A DNA stretch of 64,000 nt from Pogostemon cablin (lineage: Eukaryota; Streptophyta; Magnoliopsida; Lamiales; Lamiaceae): NCBI GenBank assembly GCA_023678885.1, contig CM042958.1:12084852-12148851 (forward strand). The letters are read 5' to 3'. Positions within the stretch are counted from its first letter, which is position 1, and each line of letters starts with the position of its first letter. The notes under the pieces are model-generated. The model was not told the DNA's origin, made no database searches, and was given only the letters and a program-made list of their open reading frames with translations. Below, one piece after another: positions 37,801 through 46,507 of this stretch. The position numbers and the translations under genes were made by a program.

Positions 37801-39773
37801 AAATAAATGGGACAGAATACATAAATAAATGAGGGGAGTATGAAGTTTAAGATTCCCATACACATACAAAGAAATATAAGATATGAAAGAACTAAGAAGA
37901 AGTTGTAATGAAAACTATATCAATTACAAAGATCTTCAGTGAACGAAAAATTTTAATAAAAAGAAACAAAGGGAGATGCATTATTTTGTTTCAGAATAGA
38001 TATATACTAAATAGTTAAAGTTAAAACAATTCTAACTTCTGAAAGTCCAGATATAGCATGTCTTTTCGAAAATTAATCAGGATTACCTGCTTAAATATGG
38101 TGCTGGTTCCAGAGCCTGGGAGTCCAAGTAGAAGAAGCTTTTGGGTCTTTTTCTGCTCCAAGAATTTTGGTAAAGTGTTATAACTGCTTGGCTCATCTCT
38201 ATGTCCATGAGGTTGACCGTGGGGCACAGGCAACGAGAGCAAGGAACAAACAAATCGAGTTGATGCCTGGCAATTTGAACCATTGGTCAAGTATTCCTAG
38301 CTAATGCCAAAATGCATGTATCAAAAATACTTGCAAAATTACCTTTTCCCATATGTTGCCTCTGATATTATTTTGGCCTTCCTCCTCATAACGACCATCA
38401 TCATAAACCCAAAAATGTGTATCACGAGGACATTGCACCTTTGCATACTGGGTCATACACCCAAATAATATTATATAAGAACTAATTGCAAACCTGAATA
38501 TATAATATCAATATATAATGTATGCTCAGCATCTTGCAACTATTTTAGGACAAACAAGGACACACCTTCAATATTTTCAGCTCAAGTTTTGTGATCTCTC
38601 GACCGTTCATGTATACCCCAGTATTCCCATTGCTTGCATGAGGACTAAGTTTTCCAGTGAAGTTTAAGTTTGAACTAATAACTCTATCTGGCCTTTCTCC
38701 CTCCTGTTATATCGACAGGCAAAAACTGTATAAGCATTTTTAAAATTTATAAGGGGAATACAGGCTCTATATGAGTCACCTACATGCACTAAAAAAGGAA
38801 TTACCTTTCCCCAAAGGCCGGATTCTTTGTCATACCAGTAAATTCCAGGCTTCAGTTTCTTAGGAGGTAAGGGGCATCCCAAGAGTTCCGCCATTTCCTC
38901 CGGCTTTAAAGGATACCCATTCACAATCAGCTGCTCAGGCCGAAGCTGATTAGCTGAACATTCTTTTTCTGCTTTCATTATATGTTTGACTTCCAAAGGG
39001 CTCAGCAAACGTGACAAGACCCTAGAATGTTTACCTAATTTGGAACGATTCGACTCATCTATGGGCTCACTGATGCAGGTAACACATTTACGCCCTTCTG
39101 GCATTGAACCCATTGCTCTGAGCACACAATTGCTACAATACTTCGCATTACAAACCAGACAAGATTCCTTGGACTCCCACTTCCCTTTCCCACACCTATA
39201 ACAGACTCTTGTTTTCTTCCTCTTCTTCTTTTCTTTGGTAGCAGCAACAAATTCAGGATATACTTGTCTCTCTGAATCTAACACCCTCCTTTCGGATCTT
39301 TCAGTAGTATTAAACGTGACTACTGTTGCTCTCCTTCCTTCAACAGCAGGCTCTTTAGGAACACTGTTGTGCTGACTATGCACTGAACTAGGGGATGCTG
39401 AATGGGAAGGTGAAGAAAAATCAGCATTCTGCAAAACAGAAACCACGGATTCTGAACTCCCGGACATTCTAGGACTTTGATTAGAAGGGCTGGTAACCCT
39501 TGCAATGCGAGACAAGGGCAATGGAATAGGCTCTATTACAGGAGCTGCTTGATGACTAACTAATCGTCTAGATTCAGAAACAGGTTCAGTAACTGGAATT
39601 GCATCTGCATTCATATTAAGGGGTTCTACTCTAGGAACCTCATACAAAACTGGAGGGCCTTTATACTCTAATGCTATTGAATAATCCATGCTATCTTCAC
39701 TGGGAACCGGAGCCCCCGGAGGTAGCATTTTCCTCACCATCTCCCTCCAATCCTCCGCCCCATCTTTATCCAT
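34838..39773 (-). CDS. XLG3: Extra-large GTP-binding protein, XLG3 type
   Basis: Plant-specific atypical G-alpha subunit, which signals with G-beta-gamma in defence and root growth and can enter the nucleus. Eight exons: 39773-38805, 38703-38566, 38447-38343, 38266-38087, 37241-37067, 36099-35852, 35757-35585 and 35435-34838. Phases all agree, giving 861 residues. A basic nuclear-localisation-like cluster (KEKKKRKKTR) is at 180-189. A cysteine-rich zinc-binding-like region spans 191-233 (CYRCGKG, CLVC, CSNC, CVTC). The G-alpha domain starts after about 405. Its P-loop GLPGSGTSTIFKQ (452-464) has Thr where ordinary G-alpha has the catalytic-site Lys. The DVGGQ motif is replaced by NAKGMNEG. 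NKYD, the guanine-specificity motif, is kept. These changes are normal for XLGs and imply weak nucleotide turnover. Assignment to XLG3 rests on the N-terminal sequence and on its PPR and IWS1 neighbours. Confidence 0.93.
37557..37838. mobile_element. MITE in intron 4 of XLG3
   Basis: The left end reads ctcaatacatcccatttatt followed by tagtctta. The inverted right end is taagacaaaataaatgggac then aaatgaggggag, within TA. About 280 bp. It lies wholly inside the intron between 37241 and 38087 and leaves both splice sites intact. Confidence 0.8.
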
Positions 39774-40504
39774 CTTTCCTCACACCAATCTTTCAATCTC
39801 CACTATTTTCAAGCAGGGCCCCTAATGGGCCAGATCAATTGAATTAAAAAGTGCACTAGATTCTGAAAACCCCCTCCAAAACAAAAGGATGAACTTTCAC
39901 AAGATTCAATCAAGCTTTTAATACTGCTGAGCAGCTGAAAAAATGTGCTGTCACACAACTTTGAAAAAACTAGAATTTACAATTCCAATATCAGAGCTTG
40001 ATCAAGAGAAAACATGGCCCAACAACATTTCTCCCAAAGAATATCACCTGTTACAATGACCTGATTCCTCAGAAAACGCCGAATTCTTTGAAAAAACAAT
40101 ATAACATTCAAAGAATGAGAGCCCCAAAAATTCAAGAGTCCAGTAAAGCTGCTTCAAAGAAAACAACAGTCAAACAACTTAACAGGCACATATGAACCAA
40201 AATAATAAATTCAAACCATTATCTATATTTGACAACGAAGGGAACTGTAGAGATGTTGAAAGTTGAAATTTCAGGCATGACTCCAACTAAAAAAAGAGAA
40301 ACCCGACCCCATTGCCAAACCAACTCCATTATGGTTATGGTATGAACTAGTGAATAAGACCAGAATCTTGGATTTTAACTCACAAAGCTAAGATGCAAGA
40401 AAACATCAAGAAAATGGAGGAAAGAGAGAAGAATAACAGAAGGAAAAGGGCAGAAGAAGAGAAATTATTTAAAATTTTGAAAGACTTTTCAACTGCGTGT
40501 GTAC

Positions 40505-40580
40505 CTGAATAAAGGAATCCACGGGAGGATTGGATAAATTTTCTACTAAGAAAGGCTGCTTTTTTACGCTTTATAAAGCA
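40505..40580 (-). promoter_or_regulatory. Predicted XLG3 core promoter and leader exon
   Basis: ctttataaag, a TATA box readable on either strand, spans 40569-40578. About 60 bp downstream on the minus strand, CAG/GTAC at 40505/40504 is a good splice donor. This suggests a short leader exon and a 5'UTR intron ending just upstream of the ATG at 39773. The acceptor is uncertain: candidates are ...AAAATAG or ...CATTAG near 39800-39830. It is inferred from sequence signals only. Confidence 0.4.
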
Positions 40581-40661
40581 CTGATGATAAATTAAGAGGG
40601 TTGAAGTCTAATGGTCAATTTTTTTTTTGGAAGAATCTACCGTATGACATACTCCAGTAAA

Positions 40662-40832
40662 TTAATACAGCAAGTAAAGATCATAGCTTGCATATAGGTA
40701 CACGAGAGTATGTATATATGGTTGGATATGTGTGAAGGTGATGGGTCCATGAATGCACTTGTTTAGGCTGTGATTGAGATAGAGTGGAAGATCTTCTTGC
40801 TGAGTGGGAGCGTGCTGTGTACTCGCCATCAT
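40662..40832 (-). CDS. Possible small protein of 56 aa with its own TATA box
   Basis: The frame starts at tandem ATGs (40832, 40829) and reads MMASTQHAPTQQEDLPLYLN, ending at 40662. A TATAAAG box is at 40883-40877 on the same strand, about 45 bp upstream of the ATG. I recognise no family, signal peptide or membrane segment. It lies upstream of XLG3 in the same orientation, so it could be a leader reading frame of a longer XLG3 transcript, an orphan gene or chance. Low confidence. Confidence 0.2.
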   Translation of the reverse strand: MMASTQHAPTQQEDLPLYLNHSLNKCIHGPITFTHIQPYIHTLVYLYASYDLYLLY

Positions 40833-40883
40833 CAAGAATGAGCTTGTCTGAAACGATTCTGTAATTCTCTCTCGCACTTTATA

Positions 40884-41366
40884 AAAAGTACGCCCACTCC
40901 CTCAATTCTTTCGGTATTCATTTTGTCATTATAATTCCTAGAATTACAAATTTTATTATACTCCTTACTACATATGAGGCCACAAACATGAAACAACACT
41001 AATATAATGGTTTACAACATATTAAAATATTAGGAGGGACTAGGGTGCAACCAATTGTACCAGTTGAATTGGTACAATCTTAGTCCTCACCCTTCTTAAT
41101 TAATTCATGTTCCTTCATGTTGATTTTTATTTTATTTTTAAATTTATTTTATTTAAATGACTATTATACCCTAAACCCTATGGGATAATTATACCCTAAA
41201 CCACAAGGGTAAAATTACAATTATATCCTTAAAAAAACAGTAACGTATAGCAAAAATAAAAAAAGAAAAAAGAAAGAGGAAAACACACACTGAAGGTGAA
41301 GGAAGGAGGTTGTACCGGAAATTGTATCAATTAAAGGTTGTACACAAGTCTTTGCCTAAAATATTA
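40884..41366. other. Intergenic DNA, no gene seen
   Basis: AT-rich, with a short duplicated phrase (ataccctaaacc at about 41166 and 41191). Nothing else in it resembles a gene or a bounded element. Confidence 0.4.
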
Positions 41367-41592
41367 CTCCCTTCGTCCGCTCGAAAGATAGTCTTTTTTT
41401 CATTTTGGTCGTCTGCTTCAAAGAGGGTCATTTCCTTTTTTACACACATGGGACCCATACACACCCACTAATACAACTAAAATATGGGGTCCACACTCCA
41501 CTAATACAGCTACCCACTACAAATTAAATAATAATACTCCTTAATCAACGTGCACAAAAGTAAATACCTCTCTTTCGGGCGGACGGAGGGAG
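41367..41592. mobile_element. Stowaway-type MITE with TA target duplication
   Basis: Starts ctcccttcgtccgctcgaaa, ends tttcgggcggacggagggag, with TA on both sides. It is the reverse orientation of the 44939-45165 family (ccttaatcaacgtgcaaaa-type end, gggacccatacacacccact). Length is 226 bp. Confidence 0.9.
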
Positions 41593-41728
41593 TATATTAT
41601 ATCTCACTATTTAACTGCACACTAATTTATTATATTTTTTAATTTATGGATAAAAATGAAATGGATACAAAATGGAGGAGTATATATACTTTGGTATACC
41701 ATACTACATTACAAAAAGAACACTAGTA

Positions 41729-42205
41729 CTCCTTCCGTTCCGAGAAATATTTTACATTTTTCCTTTTTATCTATCTCATAGAGTATACTCCCTCCGTCCT
41801 AAAACAATTGACACATTTTTTTGAGCTCGGAGATTAAGGAGTATAATAATTTAATGTAAAGTGAAGTGAGAGAAATAATATTTAATGTGTAGTGGGTAGT
41901 TGTATTAGTGGTGAGTGTGATGTGTGTGTGGGTCCATGTAAATAAATAAATTATTTTTGTGTGGGTCTCATATCCTTAAAAATGAAATATGTCAATTGTT
42001 ATGGGACAACCCAAAAAGGAAAGTGTATCAATGTCTTTGGAACGGAGGGAGTATTACATTTTCGTTTTACTAAAAGTAGTAAAAAAAACTACACTATAAT
42101 AATATCAAATTTTTACACATAACTCAATATAATACCCAATTTTTTTAACCATCTCAATAATTTTACACATTTTTATTAACTAAAATATTTATTTTTTTTC
42201 TTATG
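41729..42205. mobile_element. MITE interrupted by a second MITE, right end lost
   Basis: The left end is ctccttccgttccgagaaat, followed by attttacatttttcc up to 41787. The similarity to 58171-58470 resumes at about 42054 (ttacattttcgttttactaa, ctcaatataatacccaattt, tttattaactaaaatattta). The gap is exactly the inner MITE 41788-42051. The right inverted end is absent. Confidence 0.7.
41788..42051. mobile_element. Stowaway-type MITE nested in another MITE
   Basis: Starts ctccctccgtcctaaaacaa, ends tttggaacggagggag, flanked by TA (41786-41787 and 42052-42053). It is close to 23739-24000 over its full length. It inserted into the older element at 41729-42205, giving a relative age order. Confidence 0.9.
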
Positions 42206-43201
42206 CTCATGCATTTAAAAAAAAAAACATTTTTTTTTATAATACACAAACACAAAGCATAAGCCCTGTAAGAGGGTGGTAATTATTATGAGCCCACGCG
42301 AGATTAATGAGTAATTATCCAAGGAGTGCAATTGCTAAATTTAATTGGTGGCGTCAGCATATCATTAGTCAAACTCATAGCTGGCCCTCCCAATTCACAA
42401 ACCACTAACTAATACGACATACATCATGACAAATGTTGAAATTTTTAATTGATTATTTGATAATTAATTGTATAAATATCGACTCATACTTGCATTGAAA
42501 ATATTGAAAGAATTTGAGATGTTGGGAAAGTATAATATAAATAATATTCCCTCAAGATAGTATATCCTAAATTGCAACCTGAAATTTTATCATTGTTTTT
42601 ATTTTTATTATATGCGTATATATTATGTATTGGAAACTTAAATAGGACCACATTATTTAATGTAAGGCTGACAAAAATAACATTGAATGTGGAGCAGTTG
42701 AATTATTGATACATTGAGAACTACAGATAATTTACTACACTCCCAATTTATTTATTTTTTTGCTTAATTTTCTCAGTGGATTTTATTAAGCTGGCCTATT
42801 AATTTCCATGTTATATTTCATAACTTTGTTCTAACTTTATACAAGCTTCACTTGAAAAATATCCAATAAGGCAATTAGTCCTGACTCCTGATTTCCTATT
42901 ATATAGCAAGTGATGGATAAAAATTGATACATTTTCATGTAGGAGCTGTGTGCAAATAGGGTTACAGGTATAGTAAATATTGCCTAATTTTGTTTTAATA
43001 TGCTTTAAATAAAACACATATTAGGGATCTAAGAGTAGTTTGTTTTTTTTGTTTTTTATATTATTATTAATTATTTTAATTTGGATGTGATAGAAACTCT
43101 GCATCTATTATTTATACGGTTCAAATTAGACACAATGCATCACACAGTTATTTGTATGATGATTTTATTTTTATAGTTTAGTTAATAGTAATAGGCAATA
43201 A
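42206..43201. other. Intergenic AT-rich DNA, no gene seen
   Basis: No coding sequence, RNA gene or bounded repeat that I can support. Confidence 0.4.
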
Positions 43202-43328
43202 CTCTCGTGTCCTCGGGAAGACACCGTCCCCATGTGAATACAAGAGTTTATACTTGTGAATACAAGAGTTTAAGTATAAACTCTTGTATTCACATGGGGA
43301 TACGAACACACGGTTCTGACACGAGAGC
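43202..43328. repeat. Foldback (inverted repeat), about 127 bp
   Basis: ccccatgtgaatacaagagt followed by ttatactt (from 43228) is matched by its reverse complement aagtataaactcttgtattc then acatgggg (ending about 43300). The outer arms ctctcgtgtc (43202) and gacacgagag (43328) also pair. A direct copy of gtgaatacaagagttta lies in the loop. Transcribed, it would fold into a strong hairpin. Confidence 0.85.
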
Positions 43329-43336
43329 CTCACTCA

Positions 43337-43545
43337 AGGAATATATTATTCATCACTCACTTCCACTAATATAATTTTGTTCTATTTTGTTGTTTTTAAA
43401 TATTAGATTACATGTATTTACTTATTTAAGTCAATAACTCATAGGAATATATTATTCATCACTCACTTCCACTAAGATAATTGTTGTTCTATTTTGTAGT
43501 TTTTAAATATTAGATTACACGTATTTCCTTATTTAAGTCAATATC
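43337..43545. repeat. Two-copy tandem duplication, 106-bp unit
   Basis: aggaatatattattcatcac begins at 43337 and again at 43443. The copies share ttctattttgt and tttaaatattagattaca with a handful of differences. It adjoins the foldback. Confidence 0.85.
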
Positions 43546-44061
43546 AATGTTTCCATTAATTGAAAATATTTTTATTTAACATGTTAAATTAATCGGAATA
43601 CTATGAAGTAATTTTTATTTTTTTATTTTTTGAAAGGAAATACTTTGATGTTTAAAATTAAAAGAAAAAACATGATTAATTTCTTTAAATTTGATACTTT
43701 TGTATAGGCAAGCACTAAGCACGGTGTACCAAAATTTACTAATATTTTTGCCCACCCTGAAATGGATCCAATTAAATCAAAATCCCACTCCAAAAGAATC
43801 CATGAAGTATGAACTATAAGAATATGTAATAAAAATAAAATGAAGCTTTTGGGCTTCTGTACTCCAAAGGACCATCCAGCCCACATAAGAAGAAAAATAT
43901 CAACACAAAGGAAGCCCAATACAACTTTGGACTACAATATATCTTAGAATAAAAAATGCCATTTTGTAAGAAATAATAGTACTACTTGAATTAGTGTAAC
44001 CATCCAAAACCCTTTTTTTATTTTTTCTTTGACACACCAAAGAACCCAAATTATACGTAGT
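43546..44061. other. Intergenic DNA, no gene seen
   Basis: AT-rich. A short GGTGTACC repeat edge (agcacggtgtaccaaa) is near 43716. Frames on the minus strand here do not resemble proteins. Confidence 0.4.
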
Positions 44062-44069
44062 ACCATGAT

Positions 44070-44787
44070 TAGAGATGGCAGCGGGTATGGTACTCGCATT
44101 TTTTGGTACTTGAATCCGTATTCGATATAAATATTGTTATCCGTATCCGTCCCATTACTATTTAAAATACTACTTGTAATACCCGTATCCGTCCCGTACT
44201 CGATTGTCCCTACCCGCGGGTACCCGAACCCATCAACTTTTTTTTTTAAACTTAAAATATTAAATTTCAAATCTCAAACATTTAAATAAATGTGTCTACA
44301 ACATTAAACATTTTTGGTCTCAACGTTAAACAATAATTAAAACATGACATAAAATCATCACACAAGTTTTAATTAAGATCTTCAATTCAAACTTCAAATA
44401 ACATACAAATAAAATAAAATAATAGGTTAGACTAATAATTTGTAAATTTATTTAAATATTAAAATATGTAACAAGAATTAATTGTGTCTAAACAGTGAAG
44501 GGGGTATTTTTTTTTTAATATGAGGTTAAGTGTTCGAACCCTCTATAAAACACATTCATATAAATGGGACGGGTATATGCGGTTACCCGCTACATGTATC
44601 CGATTATTTATTCGGGTTCGGGTAGCGGGTATCCGAGGGGGGTGAATCCAAACCCTACACGAACTCTAATGGGAATTTTTAATTTTTCCCAAATCCGTCC
44701 CAAACTCAATTATAAGTACCCGAACCCGTCCCATTAGAGTTTGGTCAAGTCGGGTACCCGAAAAAACCCGCGAAATTGCCATCCGTA
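44070..44787. mobile_element. hAT-type non-autonomous transposon with 8-bp target duplication
   Basis: Flanked by ACCATGAT at 44062-44069 and 44788-44795. Termini are TAGAGATGGCA on the left and, inverted, TACGGATGGCA on the right, followed by GCGGG on both sides. This is the usual hAT end form. Subterminal regions are dense in gggtacccg and cgggtatccg motifs, typical transposase-binding clusters. Length is 718 bp and no transposase is present. Confidence 0.88.
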
Positions 44788-44938
44788 ACCATGATCCATC
44801 AAACACCTAAATTTCAAATTTATAGGTATACCACTAACGCCTGGCCTTGGGATTAATAGAGAAAATAAGATTTATTTACTTTCAACAACGAGAAGACTTA
44901 GTATTATTTAAGTGTATTTGCAAGATACTAAATTTATA

Positions 44939-45165
44939 TTCCCTTTGTTCCGGTGTAAAAGGGTCATTTGCTTTTTTGCACGTAGATTAAGGAGTATTAT
45001 TATTTAATGTGTAGTGGGTAGTTGTGTTAGTGGGAGTGTGGGTCCCATATTTTAATTGTATTAGAAGGGGTGCGTGGATCCCATGTGTCTAAAAAAGGAA
45101 ATGAGACTATTTGAGTGGGATGACCAAAATGAAAAAATTATCCTCTTAGCCTGGGACAGAGGGAG
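44939..45165. mobile_element. Stowaway-type MITE with TA target duplication
   Basis: Starts ttccctttgttccggtgtaa, ends agcctgggacagagggag, TA on both sides. The interior tcatttgcttttttgcacgt and gtgggtcccatattttaatt define the family shared with 18003, 29041 and 41367. Confidence 0.88.
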
Positions 45166-45238
45166 TATAAAACAAGATTCTAAACTTACCCTGCAGATGT
45201 TATTCTAAACCCACCCTGCAGGTACTAGTAGACATGCA

Positions 45239-45493
45239 CGTCAGTTCGAAATTGCAGGTTCCAGTTCTCGGAAATGGGGAACTGGAATTGAATCGGAGGT
45301 AGAAAGGTTTCGGTTCCAGTTTTATTAATTTTTTTAACCTAAAAACATAAAAAAAATTTAAAAAATTGAAAAACTGGCAATTCGAACCGAAACAGCCGAT
45401 TTATTTTTCAAGAAATGAGAAATCGGAACAGAACCGAAATATATTCATTTTCGATTTCATTTTTGCCGGTTCCGTTTTTTTTTTGCATGTTTA
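45239..45493. mobile_element. Small hAT-type element with 8-bp target duplication
   Basis: Left terminus TAGACATGCA, right terminus TGCATGTTTA (inverted TAAACATGCA). Flanks ggtactag and gttactag match at 7 of 8 positions. The interior holds mirrored ggttccagtt and gaaccgaaa motifs. Length is 255 bp with no coding capacity. It is related in style to 58793-59030. Confidence 0.75.
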
Positions 45494-45557
45494 GTTACTA
45501 GCTACTAGATACACCATCAGTGGTTGGGACTTGGAAACATAATTTTTATTAATAATT

Positions 45558-45807
45558 GGGTTAATTGCAAATAAAACTACAAATTTTACACCTATTGCAA
45601 GTTAATTCCCACTTTTAAGAAATTGCAAAAAAACCACCACATTTAAGTATTGTTGCAAAACGCACCAAAAAAACCCACTTATAGTAAAAAATTGGGTGTG
45701 GTTTGCAACAATACTTAAAGGTGGTAGTTTTTTTTTTTGCAATTTCTTAAAAATGAGGATTAATTTGCAATAGGTGTAAAGTTCGTGGTTTTATTTGCGA
45801 TTAACCC
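45558..45807. mobile_element. Palindromic Mutator-type MITE with 9-bp target duplication
   Basis: Flanked by TTAATAATT on both sides, 9 bp exact. Ends are GGGTTAATTGCAAATAAAA and its inverse. The inverted repeats extend nearly to the centre, so the whole 250 bp is one large hairpin. Long inverted ends plus a 9-bp duplication indicate the Mutator superfamily. The same family lies in opposite orientation at 59118-59369. Confidence 0.88.
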
Positions 45808-45815
45808 TTAATAAT

Positions 45816-46309
45816 TTCACCTAAAAAAGTAGGAAAAAAGAAAATACTTTTACCACATGCAATAAATATGAAAACAAAATTAGAACAAGAACATTAATTA
45901 TGTAGTAGTATAAACAATAATAATTGTCTTATATATTATGAGCTAAATTATATATTTTTTATTAATATCAAAATCCATTAAAAAAAAAAGAAAAAAATAA
46001 TTTGTAGTGTTTTCATCCCATGTGCGAGAATGGCATGGAACCCAAGTTGGCCAAGTAACGTTATCCTATCCACACATATCTACAAACAACATGACATGGA
46101 ATTTCCTCTGGCTAATATTTTAATTCCAAATTCTTGGATCACATTCACCTCCCCTTCTCTCTAAATCTAATTATGTCCTAATATGTCCAACCAATTACTT
46201 CACAACTTAACAGATTCAACAACTGTTTTTTCATCTCATCAAACTCATTCTTAACCTTTCTATAATTTATCCAAACAATGAATCAGCACCAGATTATGTG
46301 AACTGCACC
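45816..46309 (+). other. Intergenic DNA and upstream region of the split PPR gene
   Basis: The last 200 bp before 46310 would be the original promoter and leader of the PPR gene. A pyrimidine-rich stretch (cacctccccttctctctaaa) lies at about 46147. The copia element now separates this region from most of the coding sequence. Confidence 0.45.
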
Positions 46310-46364
46310 ATGGTGGGGGCATTTGTTCTGAATCACCCCCAGCAGTTCTTGGCACCCCAGGAGA
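46310..46364 (+). pseudogene. Stranded first 18 codons of the PPR gene
   Basis: The ATG at 46310 opens a frame MVGAFVLNHPQQFLAPQE of 18 codons plus one base. It runs straight into the copia element's target site. The single base at 46364 plus the first two bases after the element (51141-51142) complete an AGT codon. The frame then continues unbroken to the PPR protein at 51218. Allowing for one copy of the 5-bp target duplication, the uninterrupted protein would be about 606 residues, the length I recall for Arabidopsis At1g31920. This is therefore the displaced N-terminus of the downstream gene. Confidence 0.85.
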
Positions 46365-46494
46365 TGATAACATAGAGAAAAAGGAACTAGGGATTTCTTA
46401 TTGACTTGCATTGTAAAATAGAATACAACAAACAGTATATATACTTAGGGATTACAATGAAAAGTAAATAGACTAAAATACCCTACAGCTAATA
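46365..46494 (-). repeat. 3' LTR of the copia element (130 bp)
   Basis: Direct repeat of 51006-51135 with no difference I can find. It contains tatatata near the middle, a possible TATA box on the minus strand. At 130 bp it is short for a full-length copia element. Confidence 0.95.
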
Positions 46495-46506
46495 TTCCCC
46501 CTCAAA
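46495..46506 (-). other. Polypurine tract of the copia element
   Basis: On the minus strand TTTGAGGGGGAA abuts the 3' LTR and begins one base after the gag-pol stop. It is the plus-strand priming site for reverse transcription. Confidence 0.9.
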
Positions 46507-46507
46507 C

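Noticed and set aside
34838..39773. Ordinary heterotrimeric G-alpha gene
   Set aside because: The 400-residue N-terminal extension with a cysteine-rich region, plus the altered P-loop and switch motifs, are those of extra-large G proteins.
46310..46364. Chance ATG upstream of the retrotransposon
   Set aside because: The frame joins exactly with the PPR frame across the target duplication. The joined length equals the remembered Arabidopsis protein, so chance is unlikely.
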